From assembly GCA_025774615.1 (NCBI GenBank), contig JALGVQ010000084.1:1-12421 (forward strand): DNA of 12,421 nucleotides, written 5' to 3'. Under the pieces are notes generated by a model, which was given only the letters and a program-made list of their open reading frames with translations, was not told the DNA's origin and did not search any database. Shown here in pieces: positions 5,542-12,421 of this stretch. Position numbers and translations under genes: made by a program. Origin of the DNA: a bacterium. GTDB taxonomy: Bacteria > Blakebacterota > Blakebacteria > Blakebacterales > Blakebacteraceae. Each line of letters starts with the position of its first letter. Position 1 is the first letter of the stretch.

Positions 5542-6846
5542 TTGAAACGGATGATTGAGCAATCATTGATCGAGTGGAAGGTTTCACTTCACCGCAAACC
5601 TCTTCTTGTCAGGGGAGCGAGACAGGTCGGAAAAACCTGGTCGATTGAAGAATTCGGACACGAGCATTTCAACTACCTGGTGAAGATAGATCTTGAGCGT
5701 AACCGTGAATGGCACCGGGTTTTTGAAGGAGATCTGGATGCAAAGAGGATCTGTGCTGAACTCGAGGTGCTCACCAATCAGTCGATTATATCCGGGGAGT
5801 CGCTTCTCTTTCTTGATGAGATTCAAAGCTGTCCGCGGGCAATCATGGCTCTTCGGTATCTCCATGAGGAATTGCCGGACCTGCATGTAATCGCAGCCGG
5901 TTCGTTGCTCGAATTTGCGATTACCGATATCCCGTTCCCGGTTGGGCGTATCCAGTTCCTCGATATGCATCCGATGATTTTTGCAGAATTCCTCTGGGCC
6001 ATCGGTCAGGATAAGCTGGCAGATATCGTACTGGGGGTGCCGGCTGCAGTTTCGGCCTCCGTGCATCATCTCCTGATGAGCGAATTGAAGAAATATTGCT
6101 TCATTGGAGGTATGCCTGAGGTAGTAGCCAGATACCTCGAAACGGAATCCATTCAGCATGTATCACAGGTTATCGGTGATCTCTGTGAGGCATACAGACT
6201 GGATTTTCCAAAATATTCCAGACGATCGGATCCGGACTGTATCGACACGGTCTTCCGTAGTCTGGCGAGGAATCTCGGCCATCAGGTGAAATACTCACGT
6301 CTTACCGATGCCTGGGCGCATACAACGGTTAAACGGGCGGTGAATCTGCTCGACAAGGCACAGATAATCAAGCGGGTTCCCTCGGCATCACCGTCCGGGC
6401 TTCCCCTGGGAGCATCAATCTCAGATCGGAAGTTCAAGGCGATCATGGTGGACGTAGGCATCTGGCAGCACCTGAGTGGTATGAGAATCGATACAGCCAT
6501 TGCGGAAGATGATCTGCTGGACATCTACCGTGGTGCGATGGCTGAGCAGTTCGTCGGCCAGGAAATGGTGGTATCACAAGGCTCGGACCTATATTACTGG
6601 GCGAGGGAAGCCAGGGGGAGTTCGGCAGAGGTTGATTACCTGGCGGTCGTGCAAGATTCCATCTTTGGTGTAGAGGTAAAGAGCGGCCCCGCGGGACGAC
6701 TCCGCAGTATGCACCTGCTCCTGGAAACCTATCAGAACTGTGCGGGCGGAATGGTGTTCTCTTCAGGTCCATATGCAGAGCTACCTGAGCAGAGGTTGAC
6801 TTTCATACCACTCTATTACGTTTATGCTGCGACGCGCTCCCGGTGA
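5542..6846 (+). CDS. AAA ATPase with C-terminal DUF4143 (PD-(D/E)XK-like) domain
   Basis: From a TTG at 5542 the protein has 434 residues. The N-terminal AAA_14-type ATPase shows Walker A GARQVGKT (25-32, Lys31), Walker B LLFLDE (88-93) and a sensor-like VIAAGSLLEF (116-125). The C-terminal DUF4143 region carries AEVDYL (362-367) and EVKSG (378-382), the E..D..ExK spacing of nuclease-fold proteins. These ATPases are common, often horizontally moved genes of unknown cellular role. I chose TTG 5542 because GGGGAGGAAA ends about six bases before it and the resulting MKRMIEQSL..W matches the family's usual opening. A frame opening at TTG 5464 would add 26 unusual residues, and ATG 5551 is too far from the binding site. 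It is on the hydrogenase strand but looks functionally unrelated; no partner gene adjoins it. Confidence 0.88.
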   Translation: MKRMIEQSLIEWKVSLHRKPLLVRGARQVGKTWSIEEFGHEHFNYLVKIDLERNREWHRVFEGDLDAKRICAELEVLTNQSIISGESLLFLDEIQSCPRAIMALRYLHEELPDLHVIAAGSLLEFAITDIPFPVGRIQFLDMHPMIFAEFLWAIGQDKLADIVLGVPAAVSASVHHLLMSELKKYCFIGGMPEVVARYLETESIQHVSQVIGDLCEAYRLDFPKYSRRSDPDCIDTVFRSLARNLGHQVKYSRLTDAWAHTTVKRAVNLLDKAQIIKRVPSASPSGLPLGASISDRKFKAIMVDVGIWQHLSGMRIDTAIAEDDLLDIYRGAMAEQFVGQEMVVSQGSDLYYWAREARGSSAEVDYLAVVQDSIFGVEVKSGPAGRLRSMHLLLETYQNCAGGMVFSSGPYAELPEQRLTFIPLYYVYAATRSR

Positions 6847-7072
6847 AATATCTTATTGGGGGGCGTGGCCATTCAATATTCCAGTTGAATATGTATTAGT
6901 ATGGTTGAGTTACTTTTTGCACCATATCTTTTCCATGAACACGGAGGTCTGATCACCACACAGACCGAAGGGTGCTTTGAAATAGATCTGACATTAATCT
7001 GCGGTCCAGGCAGAGATGGCGATGATTCTTCATCTGAGATAGGTCGAACAGCAGCGACCATCGGGGGCCACG
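6847..7072 (+). promoter_or_regulatory. Upstream region of the hydrogenase gene cluster, with inverted repeat
   Basis: This 226-bp gap should hold the promoter of the hydrogenase genes. It contains ATATTC (6876-6881) and GAATAT (6887-6892), a perfect 6-bp inverted repeat around CAGTT, nested with ATTCAA (6871-6876) and TTGAAT (6885-6890). This is a candidate operator. No match to the redox-sensor Rex site (TTGTGA..TCACAA) is seen. A nine-codon frame (ATG 7016 to TAG 7042) precedes the first gene but has no proven role. No convincing -35/-10 pair was found. Confidence 0.35.
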
Positions 7073-8776
7073 ATGCAGGTAGTGTACAGGCAGCAGATAG
7101 CCCAGGAGATAGAGGAGCTGAAGCAGGAATTCGGCTCTGACCGTTCTGCACTATTGCCCATCCTGCATGTCATGCAGGAGAGGTACCGATATATCCCCGA
7201 TCGAGTCCTCCAGTCGATTGCACACGCATTTGACATCCACCCGGCCGAAGTCGAAGGGGTGGTGAGTTTTTACAGTTTCTTCGAGACCAGGGAGAAACTC
7301 GGTAAATACGTCATCCGTCTCTGTCAGACCATCTCATGTGACATGGTGGCCAAGGATAACGTTGCCCGCCAGCTTGAGAATGAGTTGGGTATCAAGTTCG
7401 GCGAGACCACCAGGGATGGGATGTTCACCCTGAAGTATACCAATTGCCTCGGTCTGTGCGATCAGGGTCCGGCGATGCTGGTTAATGAACGGTTATTCGC
7501 CGGAGTTACACCGGACATGGTTCACCAGATTCTCATAGAAGCACGACGGAATTTCGTCAGGTCGGATTTCCCCTGTTTCATTCCCTCAAACGTTTGCCGG
7601 CGCGGACCGATACTCGATAATGGGACCGAACCGGGTGAAGGTCTCAGGGCTGCTCTCGAGCAGCATCCAGAGGAGATCATCGCGATCATCGAGGCCTCAC
7701 AGCTGAGAGGACGGGGGGGAGCAGGATTCCCGACCGCATTCAAATGGCAGCTTGCGGCACAGGATCCAGACGAGCAGAAATACGTGGTATGCAACGCCGA
7801 TGAGGGTGAACCGGGCACCTTCAAGGACCGCTATCTGCTGACAGAACATTTCGAGGCGGTACTCGACGGCATGACCATTGCTGCTTATACCATCGGTGCC
7901 AGTCAGGGGTACATCTATCTGCGTATCGAATATCTCTATCTGAGAGACACACTGCTTGCTGCGATCACCAGGCGAAGAGAGTCGGGACTGCTCGGAGATA
8001 AGATCCTCGGGAAGGAGGGTTTTACCTTCGATATCGATATCCGCATGGGAGCCGGCAGTTACGTCTGCGGTGAGGAGACAGCGCTGATACAGTCACTGGA
8101 GGGAGAACGCGGCGAACCGCGCAACCGTCCCCCCTTCCCGGTGGATACAGGCTTCTTCGGGCACCCCACGATCGTCAACAATGTCGAGACCTTCCTCGAT
8201 GCAACGCTCATCGTCGTCAAAGGACCGGAGTGGTTCAGCCAGCATGGCACCGACACCTCGAAAGGAACAAAACTGTTCAGCATCTCGGGCGAATGTGAGC
8301 GACCGGGGATATACGAGCTCCCGTTCGGAACATCTATCCATGACCTGCTGAAGGAAGTGGGGGCTGAGGACGCCAAGGCGGTGCAGATCGGCGGAGCAGC
8401 CGGCCGCTGCGTCTCACGGGATCATTTCGACAGAACACTGGGCTTCGAGGACCTGTCGACCGGAGGATCGATCATCGTCTTCGGACCAGAGACAGACATG
8501 CTGGAGGTCGCCAGGAATTTTTCAGACTTCTTTGTTGATGAGTCGTGTGGCCAGTGCACCCCCTGCCGGATCGGGAACGTGAAGATCCGGGAGTGTATCA
8601 CGATGCTCGAAGAGGGGCGCTGTTCCTCAGCCTACCTGAACGAACTGATCAAACTCGGCGACACCATGCGTCTGGCCTCGAAATGCGGACTGGGTCAAGC
8701 GGGTGGCAATGCCTTCAGGACGATCGCCGGCGCCTTCACCGATGAGATCCTTGGCCGCATTCCAGGGTCTGATTGA
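7073..8776 (+). CDS. hydB: NAD(H)-linked hydrogenase diaphorase subunit, NuoE-NuoF (HydC-HydB) fusion
   Basis: The 567-residue protein fuses two complex-I-type modules. Residues 1-160 are NuoE-like: a helical bundle, then a thioredoxin-like [2Fe-2S] domain with Cys84, Cys89, Cys125 and Cys129. Residues about 185-567 are NuoF-like: GRGGAGFPT (213-221) and NADEGEPGTFKDR (241-253) for NADH/FMN, GAGSYVCGEETAL (326-338), and a [4Fe-4S] site of Cys492, Cys495, Cys498 and Cys538. It should exchange electrons between NAD(H) and the hydrogenase encoded 9 bp downstream. In trimeric bifurcating enzymes these modules are separate HydC and HydB, and HydB carries a C-terminal 2x[4Fe-4S] domain; that domain is absent here, as in HoxF-type fusions. 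An in-frame TAG at 7040-7042 limits the start, and ATG 7073 has only a weak G-rich binding site. Confidence 0.93.
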   Translation: MQVVYRQQIAQEIEELKQEFGSDRSALLPILHVMQERYRYIPDRVLQSIAHAFDIHPAEVEGVVSFYSFFETREKLGKYVIRLCQTISCDMVAKDNVARQLENELGIKFGETTRDGMFTLKYTNCLGLCDQGPAMLVNERLFAGVTPDMVHQILIEARRNFVRSDFPCFIPSNVCRRGPILDNGTEPGEGLRAALEQHPEEIIAIIEASQLRGRGGAGFPTAFKWQLAAQDPDEQKYVVCNADEGEPGTFKDRYLLTEHFEAVLDGMTIAAYTIGASQGYIYLRIEYLYLRDTLLAAITRRRESGLLGDKILGKEGFTFDIDIRMGAGSYVCGEETALIQSLEGERGEPRNRPPFPVDTGFFGHPTIVNNVETFLDATLIVVKGPEWFSQHGTDTSKGTKLFSISGECERPGIYELPFGTSIHDLLKEVGAEDAKAVQIGGAAGRCVSRDHFDRTLGFEDLSTGGSIIVFGPETDMLEVARNFSDFFVDESCGQCTPCRIGNVKIRECITMLEEGRCSSAYLNELIKLGDTMRLASKCGLGQAGGNAFRTIAGAFTDEILGRIPGSD

Positions 8777-8785
8777 GAGAATACA

Positions 8786-10714
8786 ATGTCTCACGACAGC
8801 CAGACAGACCCTGATCAGGGTCGCGCACCACGCAGCGAGACGATCAGTGACTACCGGCGGCACACCGATGACGCCACTCTGCGATCCATTGTCAAGGCGA
8901 CCATAGACGGCATCGAAATCGAAGTGCCGTTCGGGACGACGATTCTGGACGCGGCCAAGACGGTCGGCGTGACGATCCCGACACTGTGCCAGCATGACAA
9001 CCTGTGCATAGCGGGTGTCTGCCGTATCTGTGTCGTTGAGGTCGACGGAGAGCGGACGCTTCACGCTTCCTGCTCCTATCCGATCACCTCACCGATCGAC
9101 ATCCGGACGCACACGCAGAAAATACGCCAGGCCCGGCGGCACATCCTCGAACTGATGCTGTCGGAGCACGTTGGAGAATGTTACGCCTGTTGCCGGAACG
9201 GTCACTGCGAACTGCAGAAACTGGCCTCCACCTACGGGGTCGATTTCTATCGCTTCGGTCACCGGACCGAAGAGCGGTACGGCAGGGACGATTCCAGCCC
9301 GTCGCTGGTCCGTGACATGGATAAATGCATCCTCTGTCGCCGCTGTGTGAGGGCGTGCATCGATCTGCAGGAGGTGGGTGCCTACAACATATTCAACCGG
9401 GGGTACGAGACGAAGGTCACTACCTTTCTGGACCGTCCCATGTGGGAAGCGGTATGCATCAACTGCGGGCAGTGTATCAACCACTGCCCAACCGGAGCGC
9501 TCCATTCGAAAGATATGAGTGACGATGTCTGGGCTGCGATCGATGATCCCGAAAAGCATGTAGTGATCCAGACGGCCCCGGCACCACGGGCGGCGATCGG
9601 AGAATGCTTCGGACTCGAGCCGGGGACACCGGTAACCCTTCAGCTCAATACCGCGATCAGGCACTGTGGTTTCGACCGCGTGTTCGATACGAATTTCGCG
9701 GCCGACCTGACCATCATGGAGGAGGGGGCCGAACTGCTGCAGCGGCTCTACCAGGCGGTGGTGGAGGAGAAGGAAGTGGCCCTGCCTCTCTTCACCACAT
9801 GCTCTCCGGGATGGGTCAAGTTCCTCGAGTACTTCTATCCGGAGATGATCCCGCACCTTTCGTCGGCAAAGAGCCCGCAGCAGATGTTCGGGGCAGTGAT
9901 CAAGACGTATTATGCCGAACTGAACGACATCGATCCGTTCGATATCGTCACCGTCTCGCTGATGCCCTGCACCGCGAAGAAGTATGAATGCAATCGACCT
10001 GAATTCCATGATTCGGGATTCAAGGATGTCGACTACGTGCTGACAACGCGAGAGATGGCGCAGATGATCATGGAAGTTGGTGTGAATCTGCCCGACATGC
10101 CCGAATCGGATTTCGATGACCCATTCGGCAAGGCCACGGGATCGGGTGTCATCTTCGGCGCCACCGGCGGGGTGATGGAATCGGCGATCAGGACCGTATA
10201 CGAGCTGGTAACAGGTGAGTCGGTCGAAAACCTCTTCGATCATCTGCGGATCATGCCGGTGCGCGGATTCGAGGGGATCAAGTACGCCGAATTGGAAATC
10301 CCCGGGACAGCCGGGGTGCCCGACCTTCTGAAGGAGGTCATACCCGACCTCGACTGGCTGGCCGGTAAAACGCTCAAGGTAGCGGTGGCTCACGGAACGG
10401 CCAATGCCAAGCGGGTCCTGGAGAATATCCGTCGCGGAGGTGAGTTCGCCGATTGCCATTTCATCGAGTTCATGGCCTGTTCCGGCGGATGTCTGGGAGG
10501 GGGTGGTCAGCCCATCCCGACCAACCGGGCGATCCTGGAGGCGAGAGCCCGGGGCATCTATGAAGAGGATGAACATTCTTCGGTAAGGAAGTCCTTTGAG
10601 AATCCGGCGATCGTACAACTCTACCGGGATTTCCTGACCGAAGGCCCTCTGGGGAGCAGGAGCCACGAGTTGCTACATACCAGTTATACTGTTCGCACCA
10701 GGATGATGGTCTGA
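8786..10714 (+). CDS. hydA: [FeFe]-hydrogenase catalytic subunit
   Basis: The 642-residue cytoplasmic enzyme makes or consumes H2. In order: an unusual polar extension (1-35); a plant-type [2Fe-2S] domain (Cys68, 79, 82, 96); a His-ligated [4Fe-4S] site (His128, Cys132, 135, 141); two [4Fe-4S] clusters (Cys181, 184, 187, 191 and 224, 227, 230, 234); the H-cluster domain; and the C-terminal small-subunit-like region ending near SHELLHTSYTVR. H-cluster motifs are TTCSPGW (337-343), MPCTAKKYE (393-401) and EFMACSGGCLGGGGQP (561-576). The first departs from canonical TSCCPxW: position 340, normally a cubane-ligand Cys, is Ser (codon 9803-9805). The proton-transfer Cys339 and ligands Cys395, Cys565 and Cys569 are kept. 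No extra C-terminal [2Fe-2S] domain is present. The start at ATG 8786 follows GAGAG, 9 bp after the diaphorase stop. Confidence 0.96.
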   Translation: MSHDSQTDPDQGRAPRSETISDYRRHTDDATLRSIVKATIDGIEIEVPFGTTILDAAKTVGVTIPTLCQHDNLCIAGVCRICVVEVDGERTLHASCSYPITSPIDIRTHTQKIRQARRHILELMLSEHVGECYACCRNGHCELQKLASTYGVDFYRFGHRTEERYGRDDSSPSLVRDMDKCILCRRCVRACIDLQEVGAYNIFNRGYETKVTTFLDRPMWEAVCINCGQCINHCPTGALHSKDMSDDVWAAIDDPEKHVVIQTAPAPRAAIGECFGLEPGTPVTLQLNTAIRHCGFDRVFDTNFAADLTIMEEGAELLQRLYQAVVEEKEVALPLFTTCSPGWVKFLEYFYPEMIPHLSSAKSPQQMFGAVIKTYYAELNDIDPFDIVTVSLMPCTAKKYECNRPEFHDSGFKDVDYVLTTREMAQMIMEVGVNLPDMPESDFDDPFGKATGSGVIFGATGGVMESAIRTVYELVTGESVENLFDHLRIMPVRGFEGIKYAELEIPGTAGVPDLLKEVIPDLDWLAGKTLKVAVAHGTANAKRVLENIRRGGEFADCHFIEFMACSGGCLGGGGQPIPTNRAILEARARGIYEEDEHSSVRKSFENPAIVQLYRDFLTEGPLGSRSHELLHTSYTVRTRMMV

Positions 10715-10766
10715 CCGGGTACGGACTCCGGGTCGGGATCATCCTCTCTGCGCGAGAAACCGGAAC

Positions 10767-11834
10767 GTGATGCATCGCAGTGAAATCATCAGCTGGCTCA
10801 GGGAGACCGATCCTTCCCGGCTCGAATCACTGTGGTTATCTGCCGACCAGGTTCGGAGAGCGCAGGTGGGAGACTCGGTCCATCTGCGGGGTATCATCAA
10901 CTTCTCGAACTGGTGTATTCGACGCTGCACCTATTGCGGGATCAACGCTGACAACCGGGTTCTGCGTCGCTACCTGATGACTTCCAATGAGATCGTGGAA
11001 TGCACCCGCACGTTCAGGCAGTGGGGGTTGATGACCGCAGTCCTGCAGTCGGGTGAGGATCAGCGGATCACCACGGGCTGGGTGACAGGACTGATTGCCC
11101 GGATCAGGCAGGAAACCGACCTGGCGGTCACTCTCAGCCTGGGTGAACGGCAGGAGGAGGAACTCACGAAGTGGCGAGCAGCCGGGGCAGAGCGCTACCT
11201 GCTGAAGATCGAGAGTTCGAACCGGGAGCTGTATGAGTCGATGCAGCCAGGCCGCAGGAACGCATGGCTCTCGCGGATGGAGGTGCTGAAGACCCTGCGG
11301 GCGCTCGATTATGAGGTAGGGACCGGGATCATGATCGGGATCCCCGGTCAGACGTATGAGATGCTGGCAGATGACCTGCTGTTCATCGGCGATCTCGAAC
11401 CGGACATGATCGGGATCGGCCCCTATATTCCTCATCCGGCCACCTCGTTGCCCGCCGCTCCGCGAGCCCGGACCGATCAGGTTCCAAACGACCAGGTGAC
11501 GACACTGAAGACACTCGCGCTGACGAGGATGATCTGCCCGGAGGCCAATATCCCTGCTACGACGGCACTGTTGACGATCAGTCAGCACGAGGAGCTGGAG
11601 ATGGGACTGGCGTGCGGTGCGAACGTTATCATGCCTGACCGTACTCCGGCAGAGTACCGTCGATTGTACGATATCTACCCCTCGCGGATCCCATTCACGA
11701 CAGAGCGCCTGACTGAGTTGCAGAACGCGATCCACCGGATGGGCCGGACCATCAGCACCGACAGCGGAAGATCAGTGCACTACCTGAAGCGTAACAGGAA
11801 TACACCTGCCGTTCCGGCAGGAGTGGACCGATGA
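10767..11834 (+). CDS. hydE: [FeFe]-hydrogenase H-cluster radical SAM maturase HydE
   Basis: The product (355 residues from GTG 10767, 354 from ATG 10770) is a radical SAM enzyme. The family helps build the H-cluster's bridging dithiolate from an iron-cysteine precursor made by HydG. The RGIINFSNWC segment leads into the CxxxCxxC cluster motif (Cys50, 54, 57). GEDQ (about 106-109) and the GIMIGIPGQT stretch (about 187-196) are typical of HydE barrels. The C-terminus keeps GANVIMPDRTP..YR.LY..YPSR but has no cysteines after it, so the accessory cluster found in some HydE proteins, which is not needed for activity, is absent. The length matches the family. The gene lies 52 bp after hydA, and its TGA overlaps the hydG ATG by four bases, implying coupled translation. 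Confidence 0.95.
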   Translation: MMHRSEIISWLRETDPSRLESLWLSADQVRRAQVGDSVHLRGIINFSNWCIRRCTYCGINADNRVLRRYLMTSNEIVECTRTFRQWGLMTAVLQSGEDQRITTGWVTGLIARIRQETDLAVTLSLGERQEEELTKWRAAGAERYLLKIESSNRELYESMQPGRRNAWLSRMEVLKTLRALDYEVGTGIMIGIPGQTYEMLADDLLFIGDLEPDMIGIGPYIPHPATSLPAAPRARTDQVPNDQVTTLKTLALTRMICPEANIPATTALLTISQHEELEMGLACGANVIMPDRTPAEYRRLYDIYPSRIPFTTERLTELQNAIHRMGRTISTDSGRSVHYLKRNRNTPAVPAGVDR

Positions 11835-12421
11835 CAGCGAGATCAGGCAGATCGGAGACCGAGCGGAAGCTCTCCAGGGGGGCGGTGGATTTCATCGATG
11901 ACGCCGGGCTCACCCAACTGCTGGAAGAGAGCGCCGGCACGGATACCGGGCGGTTCCGGGATGTGATCGACAAGAGTCTCGACCGGCAGCCGCTCACTCC
12001 TGAAGAGAGTGCTGTCCTCATCGGTGCGACCGCACCGGAGCAGGTCGAGGAACTGTTCACCGCCGCACGACGCCTGAAGCAGGATGTCTACGGAAACCGG
12101 ATCGTGATCTTCGCGCCGCTCTACATCGGAAACAGATGTGTCAACAACTGCCTCTACTGCGGCTTTCGCCGGGACAACGATGAGATGCACCGGCGTACCC
12201 TGCAGCCCGACGAGATCGCCAGACAGGTCATCAGCCTTGAGAACACCGGTCACAAGCGCCTGATTATCGTCTTCGGTGAACATCCGTCGTACGATGCCGA
12301 GTTCATCGCTGAAACGGTCAGATCGATTTACAGGATCAAAACAGACCGGGGATCGATCCGTCGTCTCAACATCAACGCCGCTCCGCTCTCGGTGGAGGAA
12401 TTCGGTCTGGTGAGGAAGCGG
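11831..12421 (+). CDS. hydG: [FeFe]-hydrogenase maturase HydG (tyrosine lyase), 3' end beyond window
   Basis: The first 197 codons of hydG are present and the frame runs off the right edge. HydG is a radical SAM enzyme that cleaves tyrosine to supply the CO and cyanide ligands and an Fe(CO)2(CN) synthon for the H-cluster. Visible features are the conserved GNRIVIFAPLYIGNRC approach, the radical SAM motif CVNNCLYC (Cys103, 107, 110), LIIVFGEHPSYDAEFIAET (about 144-162), and the RLNINAAPLSVEEFG segment. All match HydG rather than the related ThiH. The second, C-terminal iron-sulfur motif that holds the dangler iron would lie outside the window. The ATG overlaps the hydE stop (ATGA), so the two maturases are probably translated together. 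The remaining maturase, HydF, may follow downstream. Confidence 0.96.
   Translation, partial: MTARSGRSETERKLSRGAVDFIDDAGLTQLLEESAGTDTGRFRDVIDKSLDRQPLTPEESAVLIGATAPEQVEELFTAARRLKQDVYGNRIVIFAPLYIGNRCVNNCLYCGFRRDNDEMHRRTLQPDEIARQVISLENTGHKRLIIVFGEHPSYDAEFIAETVRSIYRIKTDRGSIRRLNINAAPLSVEEFGLVRKR

Noticed and set aside
5464-6846. AAA/DUF4143 gene considered as part of a toxin-antitoxin or defence pair
   Set aside because: No small partner gene adjoins it on either side, and the family by itself does not establish such a role.
6901-7140. 79-codon plus-strand frame before the diaphorase gene
   Set aside because: It overlaps the true NuoE start, lacks a ribosome binding site, and its second half is a Gly/Ala/Asp-rich out-of-frame reading of the next gene.
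9089-10666. Long open frame of 525 codons on the minus strand opposite hydA
   Set aside because: It is fully antisense to an unmistakable hydrogenase with complete motifs. Its translation is rich in Arg, His and Pro with no recognisable domain, as expected of a GC-rich shadow frame.
10836-11735. 299-codon minus-strand frame opposite hydE
   Set aside because: It is antisense to a clear radical SAM gene, its composition looks like low-information shadow, and it has no binding site or family motif.

Overview
The window looks like part of an anaerobic bacterium's chromosome. The clearest sign is a [FeFe]-hydrogenase locus filling the right-hand 5.3 kb, with an NADH-dehydrogenase-like partner subunit and the radical-SAM maturases HydE and HydG. 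A secreted 6-bladed beta-propeller protein, an ArsR-rhodanese fusion and a DUF4143-type AAA ATPase suggest an environmental lineage, perhaps of the FCB/candidate-phylum kind where such propellers are common. That placement is an inference; the window holds no rRNA or other phylogenetic marker.

Layout. Positions 1-46 hold the first 15 codons of an IS630-type transposase (minus strand). Positions 47-500 are AT-rich with only a possible decayed reading frame. Positions 462-579 hold a candidate promoter, a perfect palindrome and an exact 40-bp tandem duplication that copies the ribosome binding site and GTG start of the next gene. Then come an ArsR-rhodanese regulator (574-1245), a four-helix membrane protein (1265-1795) and a short possible gene remnant (1804-1938). 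A hybrid histidine kinase with two receiver domains faces them on the minus strand (1946-3853). A secreted beta-propeller protein is transcribed divergently from it (4074-5291). A strong hairpin, with a competing alternative fold, separates that gene from an AAA ATPase/DUF4143 gene (5542-6846, TTG start). After a leader of about 225 bp the hydrogenase genes follow: a NuoE-NuoF fusion (7073-8776), hydA (8786-10714), hydE (10767-11834) and the start of hydG (11831 to the window end). The tight packing, with a 9-bp gap and a 4-nt overlap, suggests one transcript.

How the parts work together. The NuoE-NuoF protein should carry FMN and exchange electrons with NAD(H). Its [2Fe-2S] and [4Fe-4S] centres would pass them to the four accessory clusters of HydA, whose H-cluster makes or consumes H2. 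HydE and HydG build parts of the H-cluster; the third maturase, HydF, is not in the window. The ArsR-rhodanese/membrane-protein pair reads as a separate small sulfur- or redox-responsive unit. The kinase and the AAA ATPase have no evident functional link to the hydrogenase.

The points most worth a second look are: the hydrogenase L1 motif reads TTCSPGW, with Ser where the second Cys of TSCCPxW normally binds the H-cluster cubane; the HydC/HydB-type functions are fused in one protein that lacks the C-terminal ferredoxin domain of typical bifurcating HydB; and the duplicated start region before the ArsR gene creates a decoy ribosome binding site.
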